Shown piece after piece: positions 17,211 through 26,299 of a stretch of DNA of 64,000 bases. The translations under genes were made by a program, and so were the position numbers. The notes under the pieces are model-generated. The model did not search any database. It was given only the letters and a program-made list of their open reading frames with translations, and was not told the DNA's origin. Origin of the DNA: Hydrogenophaga intermedia (GTDB lineage Bacteria; Pseudomonadota; Gammaproteobacteria; Burkholderiales; Burkholderiaceae_C); the NCBI RefSeq assembly GCF_000723405.1, contig NZ_CCAE010000016.1:22694-86693 (forward strand), read 5' to 3'. Each line of letters begins with the position of its first letter. Position 1 is the first letter of the stretch.

Positions 17211-18596
17211 TCACTCCAACCACCCCCCACCCAGCGCCGCATACAGCGCCACCCGGTTCTGCTGCAGCGCCAGGCGCGTCTGCGCCTCGGCCTGCTGCGC
17301 CGCGAACAGCGAGCGCTGCGCGTCCAGCACATCCAGGAAGCTGGCCACGCCGTTGCGGTAGCGCAGGTCGGCCAGGCGGAAGCGGTCTTCCTCGGCCACC
17401 ACCTGATCGCGCTGCGCCTGCAACTGGTCGGCCAACGTCGCGCGCCCCGCCAGTGCGTCGGCCACCTCGCGGAACGCGGTCTGGATCGCCTTCTCGTACT
17501 GCGCCACCGCGATGTCGCGCGACACCTCGGCCGAGTCCAGCCCCGCGCGGTTGCGGCCCGCGTCGAAGATGGGCAGCAGCGCCACGGGGTTGAGCGTGAA
17601 GCCCCAGGAGCCGTCCTTGAACAGGCCCGAGAGGTCGTTGCTCGCCGTGCCCGCGCTTGCGGTGAGCGTGATGCGCGGGAAGAAGGCCGCGCGCGCCGCG
17701 CCGATGTTGGCGTTGGCCGCGATCAATGTCTGCTCGGCCTGGCGGATGTCCGCGTGGCGCGTGAGCAGGTCCGACGGCAGACCCGCCGGCACGTCGGCCA
17801 GCACGGCCGTCTCGGCCTCGGCCACCTGCAGCAGCTCGGCCGGCACGGCCTCGCCCACCAGCAGGTTTAACGCGTTCACGTCGAGCGCGCGCGCCCGCTG
17901 CTGCTGGGCGAGCGCAGCGCGCCCCGTGGCGGCCAGCGACTCGGCCTGGCGCAGGTCCAGCGCCGAGGCCGCGCCGTTGTCGAAGCGCAGTTTGGTCAGG
18001 CGCAGCGAGTCCTCTCGCGTGCTCAGGGTCTGGCGCGTGATGGCCAGCAGGGCCTCGTTGGTCTGCAGGCTGAGCCAGCTGCTGGCCACCGCCGACACGA
18101 GGCTGGTCTGCGCGGCGTTGCGCGCCTGTTCGCTGGCCAGGTACTCGGCCAGCGCCGCTTCCTTCAGCGCGCCGAGGCGGCCGAAGAAGTCGATCTCCCA
18201 GGTGCTCAGCGCCAGCCCCACGCTGTAGGTGCTCTGGATGCCGCCGGTGCCGTCGGGCTGGCGGTTGCCGCTGGCGGCCAGGCCGATGCTGGGAAACTGG
18301 TTGGCGCGCTGGATCTGGTACTGCGCGCGCACGCGCTCGATGTTGAGCGTGGCCACGCGCAGGTCGCGGTTGTTGTCGAGCGCCCGCCGCACGAGTTCGC
18401 GCAGGCGCGCATCCTGCACGAAGTCGCGCCAGGCGGTGTCGGCCGCGCTGGGCACGCCAGTGGCTTCACCAGCGAGCGGGTACGCCTGCGGCACGGGAGA
18501 CGCCGGGCGTTCGTAGGTGGGAATCATCGAGCAGCCGGCCAGCAGCAGGGCCGCGACCAGCGGGCTCAGGCGGGTGGTGAGATCACGATTCGTCAT
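17211..18596 (-). CDS. RND efflux outer-membrane lipoprotein, OprM/NodT family
   Basis: The outer-membrane channel of a tripartite pump, 461 residues. The N-terminus is a lipoprotein signal with lipobox LLLAGC, and the next residues (SMIPTYERPASPVPQAYP) match OprM-type channels. Two TolC-like repeats follow, including the C-terminal AQRSLFAAQQAEAQTRLALQQNRVALYAALGGGW. The start at 18596 follows GGAG and overlaps the end of the pump gene by 14 bp, so the genes are coupled. It is the third gene of the adaptor-pump-channel operon. Confidence 0.93.
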   Translation of the reverse strand: MTNRDLTTRLSPLVAALLLAGCSMIPTYERPASPVPQAYPLAGEATGVPSAADTAWRDFVQDARLRELVRRALDNNRDLRVATLNIERVRAQYQIQRANQFPSIGLAASGNRQPDGTGGIQSTYSVGLALSTWEIDFFGRLGALKEAALAEYLASEQARNAAQTSLVSAVASSWLSLQTNEALLAITRQTLSTREDSLRLTKLRFDNGAASALDLRQAESLAATGRAALAQQQRARALDVNALNLLVGEAVPAELLQVAEAETAVLADVPAGLPSDLLTRHADIRQAEQTLIAANANIGAARAAFFPRITLTASAGTASNDLSGLFKDGSWGFTLNPVALLPIFDAGRNRAGLDSAEVSRDIAVAQYEKAIQTAFREVADALAGRATLADQLQAQRDQVVAEEDRFRLADLRYRNGVASFLDVLDAQRSLFAAQQAEAQTRLALQQNRVALYAALGGGWLE

Positions 18597-21500
18597 TGTC
18601 GACTCCATGCGCGCGGGCGCTTTCGCGGTCGCGCTGGTGTTGGCGTTCGCTGCCCTTGAAGAGGCGGCGCACCACCACGAAGAACAGGGGCACGAAGATC
18701 ACGGCCAGCAAGGTGCCGGAGATCATGCCGCCCACCACGCCCGTGCCGATGGCGCGCTGGCTGGCCGAGCCCGCGCCGGAGGCCAGGAACAGCGGCAACA
18801 CGCCCAGCGTGAAGGCCATCGAGGTCATGATGATCGGGCGAAAGCGCAGCTTGGCCGCGGCCAGCGCCGCCTCCATCGCGCTCTTGCCCTGGGCCTGCAC
18901 GTCCTTGGCGAACTCGATGATCAGGATGGCGTTTTTCGCGGACAGGCCGATGATGGTGATCAGGCCGACCTGAAAGTACACGTCGTTCTGGTAGCCGCGC
19001 AGCAGCGTGGCCAGCAGCACGCCGACCACACCCAGCGGCACCACCAGGATCACCGACAGCGGGATGGTCCAGCTCTCGTACAGCGCCGCCAGGCACAGGA
19101 ACACGGCGAGGATGGCGAAGCCGTAGAGCACGATGGCCTGGGCACCGGCGAGTTTTTCCTCGCGCGAGGTGCCGGTCCATTCGAAGCCGATGCCCTGCGG
19201 CAATTGGGCGGCCAGGCGCTCCATCTCGTCGAGCGCAGCGCCCGTGCTGTAGCCCGGGGCCGCGCTGCCGCTGATGCGCATGGTGGGGTAGCCGTTGTAG
19301 CGCACGGTCTGCATCGGGCCGCTGATCCACTTGGTGGACGCGAAGGCCGACAGCGGCACGGCCTGGCCGCGGTTGTTCACCACGTTCAGTTGCAGCAGGT
19401 CGTCCGGCTGCATGCGCGCCGCCGCGTCTGCCTGCACCACCACGCGCTGCAGGCGGCCGGCGTTGGGGAAGTCGTTCACGTAGCTGGAGCCCAGCGCGGT
19501 GCCGATGGCGCTGTTGATGGCGTCGAAACCCACACCCAGCGCCTGCGCGCGGTCGCGGTCGATGTCGAGTTGCAACTGCGGCGCGTCCTCCAGGCCATCG
19601 GGGCGCACCTGCGTGAGCACGGGGCTCTTGGAGGCCAGGCCCAGCAACTGGTTGCGGGCCTGCAGCAGCACGTCGCGCCCCAGGCTGGCGCGGTCCTGCA
19701 GGCGGAAGCTGAAGCCCGAGGACGCACCCAGTTCCGGAATCGGCGGCGGGCTCAGCGGGAAGATGAAGGCGTCGCGGATGCCCGAGAGCGCACCAAAGGC
19801 GCGGCCTGCCACGGCCTCGGCCGAGTTGGCGGCGCCTTCGCGTTCGGCCCAGTCCTTGAGCGTGATGAAGGCCAGCGCGGCGTTCTGCCCCTGCCCCGAG
19901 AAGCTGAAGCCCAGCACGCTCACCATGCTCTGCACCTCGGGCTGCTTGAGCATATAGCCCTCGACCTGCTGCATCACCTCCAGCGTGCGCGCCTGCGTGG
20001 CGCCGGGGGGCAGCTGCACGTTCACGAGCATGGTGCCCTGGTCTTCGTTGGGCAGGAAGGAATTGGGCAGGCTCGTGTAAACCCAGGCCGCACCCGCGCC
20101 GATGGCGAGGTAGACGATGAGCATGCGCCCGGCGCGCGGCAGCAGGCCACTCACCGTGCGGGTGTAGCCGTTGGTGGTGCGCGCAAAGCCCCGGTTGAAC
20201 CAGCCGAAGAAGCCCTTCTTCTCCACGTGGTGGCCCTTGGGCACCGGCTTGAGCAGCGTGGCGCACAAGGCCGGCGTGAGCGACAGCGCCAGGAAGGCCG
20301 AGAAAGCGATGGACACGCCCATCACCGCGGCGAACTGGCGGTAGATGTTGCCGATCGATCCCGCGAAGAAGGCCAGCGGCACGAACACCGAGATCAGCAC
20401 CACGGTCACGCCGATGATGGCGCCCGAGATCTGGCCCATGGCCTTGCGCGTGGCCTGCAGCGGTGGCAGGCCCTCCTCGCTCATGATGCGCTCGACGTTC
20501 TCCACCACCACGATGGCGTCGTCCACCACGATGCCGATCACCAGCACCATGCCGAACATGGTGAGCACGTTGATCGAGAAGCCCATCGCCAGCAGCACGG
20601 AGAAGGTGCCCAGCAGCGCCACCGGCACCACGATGGTGGGAATGACGGTGTAGCGGAAGTTCTGCAGGAACAGGAACATCACCAGGAACACCAGGGCCAC
20701 CGCCTCCAGCAAGGTCTCGGCCACTTGCTCGATGAAGATGCGCACGAAGCGCGAGCTGTCGTAGGGAATGGTCCAGCTCATGCCTTCGGGGAAGAAGCGC
20801 TCCAGTTCGGTGAGTCGCGCGCGCACCGCGTCGGCGGTGGCCAGCGCATTGCCGCTGGGCGAGAGTTGCACGCCGATGCCGGTGGAGGGCTTGCCGTTCA
20901 GGCGGGCCGAGGTGGCGTAGGCCTGGGCGCCGAGCTCGATGCGTGCGACATCTTTCAGGCGCACGGTGGCGCCGCCGGGGTCGGCGCGCAGCACGATGTT
21001 GCCGAACTGCTCGACCGAGCTGAGCTGGCCATTGACCACCACGGTGGCCGAGATGCCCTGCCCCGCCACGTTGGGCAGCGCGCCGATCTCACCGGCCGAG
21101 ACTTGCGCGTTCTGGGCTCGGATGGCGGCGTTCACGTCGGCCGCGCTGAGGTTGAAGCCGAGCAGCTTGGCCGGGTCGATCCAGATGCGCATGGCGCGCT
21201 CGGTGCCGAACAACTGCGCCTGACCCACGCCAGGCACGCGCTGGATCTCGGGCAGCACGCTGCGCGTGGCGTAGTCGCCCAGCGCCACCGGGTCCCACTT
21301 GGGGTCGTCGCTGGTGAGGATGGTGAACAGCAGGAAGTTGCTGCGCGCCTTGTCCACGCGCACGCCCTGCTGCGTCACGGCCGCCGGCAGGCGCGGCGAG
21401 GCGCGCGAGAGCCGGTTCTGCACGTCCACCTGCGCCAGGTCGGCGTTGGTGCCGGGCTGGAAGCTCAGCGTGATCGAGCCGGTGCCGTTGGCCTGGGCCA

Positions 21501-21741
21501 CCGACTCCATGTAGATCAGGCCGGGCGAGCCGTTCATTTCCTGCTCGATGATGGACAGCACCGAGTCCTCGAGCGTCTTGGCGGACGCACCCGGGTAGGT
21601 GGCGTTGATCGAGATGGACGGCGGCGCCACCGGCGGGTACTGCGCGATGGGGAGCTGCGTGATGGAGACCGCGCCCATCACGATGATGAACAGCGCGATC
21701 ACCCACGCGAAGATGGGCCTGTCGATGAAAAACTTCGCCAT
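18583..21741 (-). CDS. RND multidrug efflux pump, AcrB/MexB (HAE1) family
   Basis: A 1052-residue inner-membrane, proton-driven drug exporter. The N-terminus MAKFFIDRPIFAWVIALFIIVMG is characteristic of HAE1 pumps. Two repeats of one helix, a large periplasmic porter domain and six helices are visible. The proton-relay Asp pair lies in the helix with GIVVDDAIVVVENVER (about 400-415). It lies between the adaptor (11 bp upstream) and the channel. By gene order and repressor type it is equivalent to AcrAB-TolC, MexAB-OprM or TtgABC. Confidence 0.96.
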   Translation of the reverse strand: MAKFFIDRPIFAWVIALFIIVMGAVSITQLPIAQYPPVAPPSISINATYPGASAKTLEDSVLSIIEQEMNGSPGLIYMESVAQANGTGSITLSFQPGTNADLAQVDVQNRLSRASPRLPAAVTQQGVRVDKARSNFLLFTILTSDDPKWDPVALGDYATRSVLPEIQRVPGVGQAQLFGTERAMRIWIDPAKLLGFNLSAADVNAAIRAQNAQVSAGEIGALPNVAGQGISATVVVNGQLSSVEQFGNIVLRADPGGATVRLKDVARIELGAQAYATSARLNGKPSTGIGVQLSPSGNALATADAVRARLTELERFFPEGMSWTIPYDSSRFVRIFIEQVAETLLEAVALVFLVMFLFLQNFRYTVIPTIVVPVALLGTFSVLLAMGFSINVLTMFGMVLVIGIVVDDAIVVVENVERIMSEEGLPPLQATRKAMGQISGAIIGVTVVLISVFVPLAFFAGSIGNIYRQFAAVMGVSIAFSAFLALSLTPALCATLLKPVPKGHHVEKKGFFGWFNRGFARTTNGYTRTVSGLLPRAGRMLIVYLAIGAGAAWVYTSLPNSFLPNEDQGTMLVNVQLPPGATQARTLEVMQQVEGYMLKQPEVQSMVSVLGFSFSGQGQNAALAFITLKDWAEREGAANSAEAVAGRAFGALSGIRDAFIFPLSPPPIPELGASSGFSFRLQDRASLGRDVLLQARNQLLGLASKSPVLTQVRPDGLEDAPQLQLDIDRDRAQALGVGFDAINSAIGTALGSSYVNDFPNAGRLQRVVVQADAAARMQPDDLLQLNVVNNRGQAVPLSAFASTKWISGPMQTVRYNGYPTMRISGSAAPGYSTGAALDEMERLAAQLPQGIGFEWTGTSREEKLAGAQAIVLYGFAILAVFLCLAALYESWTIPLSVILVVPLGVVGVLLATLLRGYQNDVYFQVGLITIIGLSAKNAILIIEFAKDVQAQGKSAMEAALAAAKLRFRPIIMTSMAFTLGVLPLFLASGAGSASQRAIGTGVVGGMISGTLLAVIFVPLFFVVVRRLFKGSERQHQRDRESARAHGVDNDES

Positions 21742-21752
21742 GTACGACTACC

Positions 21753-22964
21753 TCAGCTCGCCTTGGAAGGTGTGGCGCCGTTGGGCTTCTTCTCGCCCGG
21801 CTTCTGCCACGGCACGGGCTTGACCGTGCCGCCCGGCTGCAGCTTCTGGAAGCCGTCGACCATGACCTGGTCACCAGCCTTGAGGCCGTCTGTCACGACC
21901 CACTGTCCGTCCTGCTGGCCGCGCACGGTGATGTTGCGCGGCGCGACCTTGCCTTCGCCATCGACCACCATCACCGAGTCGCCCTGCGCGGTGCGCGTGA
22001 CGGCCTGCTGCGGCAGCAGCAACGCGTTGCCGGCCGTGGCCTGCTCGATGCGCACGCGCACGTACAGGCCCGGCAGCAGCACGCCATCGGGATTGGGCAC
22101 CTCGGCGCGCAGCGTCACCTGGCCGGTGGCGCTGTCGACGGTGAGGTCGGAGAACAGCAGACGGCCGTCGCGCCCGTAGACGGAGCCATCTTCCAGGACG
22201 ATCTTCACGTGCGCCACCTGATCGCCCGCGCCCTTGAGCGAACCGCTCTGGAAGGCGCGGCGCAGGCGGTAGACCTCGGAGGCCGACTGCGTGAAGTTCA
22301 CGTACATGGGGTTGATCTGCTGGATGACGGCCAGCGGCGTGGGCTCGCCCTGCCCCACCAGCGCGCCCTCGGTCACCAGCGCGCGGCCGATGCGCCCGCT
22401 GATGGGCGCCGTGACATTGGCGTAGCCCAGGTTGATGCTGGCGGTCTGCACGGCGGCACGGCCGGCGGCCACGTCGGCCTCGGCCTGCTTTTGCGCGGCC
22501 TGGGCGTTGGCGTATTCCTGCTGGCTGATGGCGTTTTCCTTCACCAGCGGGCCGTAGCGGTCAGCCAGGGCCTTGGCCTGCGTGAGGTTGGCCTCGGCAC
22601 GGGCCAGCGTGGCGCGTGCGCTCTGCAGCGTGGCCTGATACGGCGCGGAGTCGATCTGGAACAGACGCTGGCCAGCCTTGACCTCGCTGCCTTCGCGGAA
22701 CAGGCGCCGCTGCAGGATGCCGGCCGCGCGCGCCCGCACCTCGGCCACGCGCGAGGCCTCCAGGCGACCGGGCAATTCGTTGACCAACCCGATGTCGCCC
22801 AGGGCCACGGTGATCACGCCCACTTCGGGCGGCGGCGGCGCGCCGGCGCCAGCGGCCGGGGCCGCACCGTCCTTCTGGCCGCAGGCGGCGATCAGGGCGG
22901 TCAGGGCGATGGCAACAAGGGTCTTGGCCGCGCGGGAGCGCGGCAGCGAGAGCGAACTGGGCAT
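21753..22964 (-). CDS. RND efflux periplasmic adaptor lipoprotein, AcrA/MexA family
   Basis: A 403-residue membrane-fusion protein. A lipoprotein signal (lipobox LIAACG) is followed by the split lipoyl/barrel-sandwich domain, an alpha-hairpin (about 95-170, RATLARAEANLTQAKALADRYGPLVKENAISQQEYANA) and the beta-barrel and membrane-proximal domains. PGLYVRVRIEQA near 300 is a standard AcrA feature. The ATG at 22964 follows GAGG by 7 nt. The upstream gap carries the palindromic operator shared with the divergent repressor. Confidence 0.95.
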   Translation of the reverse strand: MPSSLSLPRSRAAKTLVAIALTALIAACGQKDGAAPAAGAGAPPPPEVGVITVALGDIGLVNELPGRLEASRVAEVRARAAGILQRRLFREGSEVKAGQRLFQIDSAPYQATLQSARATLARAEANLTQAKALADRYGPLVKENAISQQEYANAQAAQKQAEADVAAGRAAVQTASINLGYANVTAPISGRIGRALVTEGALVGQGEPTPLAVIQQINPMYVNFTQSASEVYRLRRAFQSGSLKGAGDQVAHVKIVLEDGSVYGRDGRLLFSDLTVDSATGQVTLRAEVPNPDGVLLPGLYVRVRIEQATAGNALLLPQQAVTRTAQGDSVMVVDGEGKVAPRNITVRGQQDGQWVVTDGLKAGDQVMVDGFQKLQPGGTVKPVPWQKPGEKKPNGATPSKAS

Positions 22965-23008
22965 GGAATAACCTCGAGGAACGTCGGGCCAGGCACGAAA
23001 GCGACGAG

Positions 23009-23032
23009 TATACATACGTGAATGTATGTATA
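23009..23032. promoter_or_regulatory. Palindromic AcrR/TtgR-type operator
   Basis: A perfect palindrome, TATACATAC-N6-GTATGTATA, in the 113-bp gap between the pump operon and the TetR gene. Sequence and spacing closely resemble the operators bound by E. coli AcrR and P. putida TtgR. It lies 45 bp upstream of both start codons, so one repressor could silence both directions, with a drug ligand releasing it. Confidence 0.85.
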
Positions 23033-23077
23033 GTGACGGGCTTGTAATCCAAACCCCCACGGATCCCCAGCCCATTC

Positions 23078-23833
23078 ATGGCCCGACGCACCAAAGTCGA
23101 AGCACTGGAAACCCGCAACCGGCTGCTGGACGCGGCCGAGCGCCTGTTCCAGGCCAAGGGCGTGACCAGCACCACGCTGGGCGACATCGCCACCGCGGCC
23201 GGCACCACGCGCGGCGCGGTCTACCACCACTTCAAGGACAAGGCGGACCTGTTCAACGCCATGATGGAACGTGTCACCTTGCCGATGGAGGATGCGCTGG
23301 CCGAAATGGCGAAGGACGCGGGGGGTGAACAAGATCCCTTGCAATCCCTGCGCCAGGTGATGCTGCATGCCCTGCACCAGATTGCGCACGACGAGCGCAC
23401 GCGGCGTGTGTTCGAGGTGGCGATGCAAAAAGTGGAGCGCACCGATGAGATGCGCGCCGTGCACGAGCGGCATGTGCAGGTGCTCAATGAGTGCCAGGCG
23501 TTGACGCGCACCGCGCTGCGCGAGGCCGTGCACCGCCAGGGGGGCGCTTTGTCCATTTCCCTGCCCGCCGCCACGCTGGGCCTGCACGCGCTGATCGATG
23601 GCCTGATCCACAACTGGCTCCTCGAGCCCGAGGCATTCCATCTGGTGCGCGTCGGACGCCAGACCTTCGATGCGTATCTGCGCGGACTGGGCTTCGAGTT
23701 GCCCTGGACGCGTTCCGCCAGCACCCGCGCGGCTCAGCGCGGGGACCGCTCCGGTGGCGTGGCCACTGGCCGCAGGCGCCAGGCCATGGGCGAAGCCACG
23801 CCCACCAGGCTGCCCACGGCCCAGAACACGTAG
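23078..23833 (+). CDS. TetR/AcrR-family repressor of the adjacent efflux operon
   Basis: A 251-residue TetR regulator. The DNA-binding domain lies at about 10-58 (RNRLLDAAERLFQAKGVTSTTLGDIATAAGTTRGAVYHHFKDKADLF), with the AcrR/TtgR form of the recognition helix. The C-terminal ligand domain (LIDGLIHNWLLEP) resembles TtgR and MexR-type AcrR proteins. It is divergent from the pump operon across the operator. The protein is about 35 residues longer than usual: its Arg/Ser-rich tail is read through the 3' end of the convergent MFS gene (100-bp overlap), so the tail is probably not functional. Confidence 0.93.
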   Translation: MARRTKVEALETRNRLLDAAERLFQAKGVTSTTLGDIATAAGTTRGAVYHHFKDKADLFNAMMERVTLPMEDALAEMAKDAGGEQDPLQSLRQVMLHALHQIAHDERTRRVFEVAMQKVERTDEMRAVHERHVQVLNECQALTRTALREAVHRQGGALSISLPAATLGLHALIDGLIHNWLLEPEAFHLVRVGRQTFDAYLRGLGFELPWTRSASTRAAQRGDRSGGVATGRRRQAMGEATPTRLPTAQNT

Positions 23834-24912
23834 GCCACGCCCACCGCGGCCCCCACCGAGCCAAACAACAGCGGCATCGCCACGCTCGATCCGTTGATGG
23901 CCATGGAGCGCAGGCCCAGGGCCTCGCCGTGGCGGTGCGGTGGCGTCATCTGGTGCAGCATGCTCATGATCATGGGCTGCACCGAACCCAGAGCGAAGCC
24001 CAGCAGCACCGACAGCGTGGCCATGGCCCCGGCCGCGTGTGCGAACGGATAGATGGCGAACAGGCTGGCGGTGGCGAACATGGCCGTGGCGATCACGGCC
24101 GATTCGCGCAGGCGCGACGCGAGCCAGGGCATGAGCACGCGGATGGCCGTGGCCGCGAGCGCGAAGCCGCCCAGGATCGCACCAATGGCGGTGGCGCTCA
24201 GGCCGCGCTCATGGCCCAGCACGGGCACCAGGAAGGTGTGCACGTCCCAGCAGGACGACAGCATCCAGTTCAGCGCCATCAGCCGGCGAAAGTCGGGCTG
24301 GCGCAGCAGATCCCAGGAAGAAGCGCGCCGACCGCCTTCGGGCGCGGGCTCGCGCGGCAGCTCTTGAGTGCGGCGCACCCACCACCAGGCCAGCCAGGGC
24401 AGCAAGGCCAGCACCAGGTAGGCCCAGCGAAAGCCCGCGTGGTCGATGACGAAGCCTGCCAGCACCGGGCCGAGAAAGTTCGAGATCGAGGGCCCCACGG
24501 CCATCCAACTGAAGACCTGGCGCAACTCGGTCGCATCGTGCGCCAGGCGGCCCACGTGGCGCTGCAGCGCGATCATGGCCATGCCGCTGGCCGCGCCGCA
24601 GGTGGTGGCCGACAGGCACAACACCCAGAACGTGGGCCAGACCACGGCCGCGAGCGCGCCCACGCTGGCCACCGTGACGGCCAGTCGCACCGGGCGTTGC
24701 AGGCCGTGGCGGTCGGCGAAGCGGCCTGCGGGCAGCGCCAGGAACACCGGCGCCAGCGCGAACAGCGCGAGCAGGATGCCCACCGACCAGGCGCTGTGGC
24801 CTTCGCGCAGCGCCATCAGCGGCGCGGCCATGCGAAAGCCCGTCATGCAGGCGTGCACGCTGATCTGCGAGGCGATCAGCCGCGCCAGGTCGACGCGCAA
24901 GCGGGGGTTCAA
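23734..24912 (-). CDS. MFS transporter
   Basis: A 392-residue major facilitator with twelve predicted helices. Motif A is ALPAGRFADRHGLQRPVRLA near residue 60, and the central loop is rich in Arg and Glu. The start ATG overlaps the rmuC stop as ATGA, and the 3' end overlaps the convergent TetR gene by 100 bp. The substrate is unknown. The dehydrogenase-rich neighbourhood suggests a metabolite more than a drug, but this is only a guess. Confidence 0.86.
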   Translation of the reverse strand: MNPRLRVDLARLIASQISVHACMTGFRMAAPLMALREGHSAWSVGILLALFALAPVFLALPAGRFADRHGLQRPVRLAVTVASVGALAAVVWPTFWVLCLSATTCGAASGMAMIALQRHVGRLAHDATELRQVFSWMAVGPSISNFLGPVLAGFVIDHAGFRWAYLVLALLPWLAWWWVRRTQELPREPAPEGGRRASSWDLLRQPDFRRLMALNWMLSSCWDVHTFLVPVLGHERGLSATAIGAILGGFALAATAIRVLMPWLASRLRESAVIATAMFATASLFAIYPFAHAAGAMATLSVLLGFALGSVQPMIMSMLHQMTPPHRHGEALGLRSMAINGSSVAMPLLFGSVGAAVGVAYVFWAVGSLVGVASPMAWRLRPVATPPERSPR

Positions 24913-26297
24913 GGGGCCTCGGGGTCGGTGGGGTCGCTGTCCAGCGGCAGCAGCGCGCTGCTGCGATCCTGCGGCAGTGCCTCCACGGTCTTGAGCGCGC
25001 GGCCCATGGCGCGGCTGCGCACCTCGGCCTGGTCCAGGGTGTTGAGCACCGTTTGCGTCTGGCTCTTCACGCGCGCGAGCGTGTCGCCGAACTTGCCGAA
25101 CTCGGTCTTGACCGCGCCCAGCACCTGCCAGACCTCACTGCTGCGCTTCTCCAGCGCGAGCGTGCGAAAGCCCATCTGCAGCGAGTTGAGCATGGCCATG
25201 AGCGTGGTGGGCCCGGCCAGGGTAACGCGGTGTTCGCGCTGCAACAGCTCCATCAGCCCCGGGCGGCGCAGCACCTCGGCGTACAAACCTTCGGTGGGCA
25301 GGAACAGGATGGCGAAGTCGGTGGTGTGCGGCGGCTCGAGGTACTTCTCGGCCATGGACTTCGCTTCCAGGCGGATGCGCTGCTCCAGGGCGCGGGCGGC
25401 GATCTCGGCGCCCTCCACGTCGGCGCGCTGCTGCGCGTCGAGCAGCCGCTCATAGTCTTCGTTCGGAAACTTGGCGTCGATCGGCAGCCAGCAAGGCGCG
25501 CCGTCGTCGCCACGGCCCGGCAGGCGCACCGCGAAGTCCACCGCGTTGCGCGAGCCCGGACGCGTGCTCACCTGGGCCGCGTACTGGTCGGGCGCGAACA
25601 CCTGCTCCAGCAGCGCGGCCAGTTGCGCCTCACCGAACATGCCGCGCGTCTTCACGTTGGTGAGCAAGTGCTTGAGATCGCCCACGCCCTGCGCCAGGGT
25701 CTGCATCTCACCCAGGCCCTTGTGCACCTGCTCCAGGCGGTCGGCCACCTGCTTGAAGCTCTCGCCCAGGCGAGCCTGCAGAGTGGTCTGGAGTTTTTCG
25801 TCCACCACCGCGCGCATCTCGTCGAGCTTGGCTGCGTTGCCCTGCTGAAGCTGCGTGAGTTGCGCGTCCAGCGTGGTGCGGATCTCGGCCAGGCGGCGCG
25901 CGTTCGCCTCGCTCATGTCCTGCAACTGGCGCGTGAGCGCGTCGCCCAGGGCGCCGCGCAGTTGCACCAGTTGCTGCGCGAAGCCGTCGAGCTGCGCGTT
26001 CTGCGTGCGCGTGGTCTCGGCCGACTGCGCGGTGATCGACTCCTGGAAGCGGCTCAGGCTGTGCTGCTGTTCCTGGCGCGCGGTGCGGGCGTTGTCGGCC
26101 ACCTCGCGGCGCAACTCGCCTTCCACCTGCTGCACGCGCTGGGTGATCTGCTGCAGTTGCGCCAGCACCGCCTGCCGGTGCGCGATCTCCTCGGATGTGG
26201 CGGGAGCAGGCTCGGGCCGGCGCCGCCACAGCAGGACCTGCAGCAGCACGCCGGCGACGGCCAGCGCCAGCAACACGATCAGCAACCAGGTGTCCAT
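24909..26297 (-). CDS. rmuC: DNA recombination protein RmuC
   Basis: A 462-residue protein that limits recombination at inverted repeats and is linked to a nuclease-like fold. One N-terminal membrane helix (WLLIVLLALAVAGVLLQVLLW) is followed by a long coiled coil at about 30-190, then the RmuC domain with LLTNVKTRGMFGEAQLAALLEQ, LPIDAKFPNEDYERLL and FLPTEGLYAEVLRRPGL. It starts 3 bp from the end of the upstream dehydrogenase gene. Family length and domain order are normal. Confidence 0.95.
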   Translation of the reverse strand: MDTWLLIVLLALAVAGVLLQVLLWRRRPEPAPATSEEIAHRQAVLAQLQQITQRVQQVEGELRREVADNARTARQEQQHSLSRFQESITAQSAETTRTQNAQLDGFAQQLVQLRGALGDALTRQLQDMSEANARRLAEIRTTLDAQLTQLQQGNAAKLDEMRAVVDEKLQTTLQARLGESFKQVADRLEQVHKGLGEMQTLAQGVGDLKHLLTNVKTRGMFGEAQLAALLEQVFAPDQYAAQVSTRPGSRNAVDFAVRLPGRGDDGAPCWLPIDAKFPNEDYERLLDAQQRADVEGAEIAARALEQRIRLEAKSMAEKYLEPPHTTDFAILFLPTEGLYAEVLRRPGLMELLQREHRVTLAGPTTLMAMLNSLQMGFRTLALEKRSSEVWQVLGAVKTEFGKFGDTLARVKSQTQTVLNTLDQAEVRSRAMGRALKTVEALPQDRSSALLPLDSDPTDPEAP

Positions 26298-26299
26298 GA

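Noticed and set aside
16918..17361. Plus-strand open frame of 147 codons in the repeat interval
   Set aside because: It begins inside the tandem 20-mer and continues antisense into the outer-membrane channel gene; no domain or signal sequence.
18517..22179. Very long open frame (1220 codons) on the plus strand
   Set aside because: It runs antisense to the acrB-like and adaptor genes; it is His/Arg/Gly/Gln-rich, has no family motif and only exists because GC-rich codons rarely give stops.
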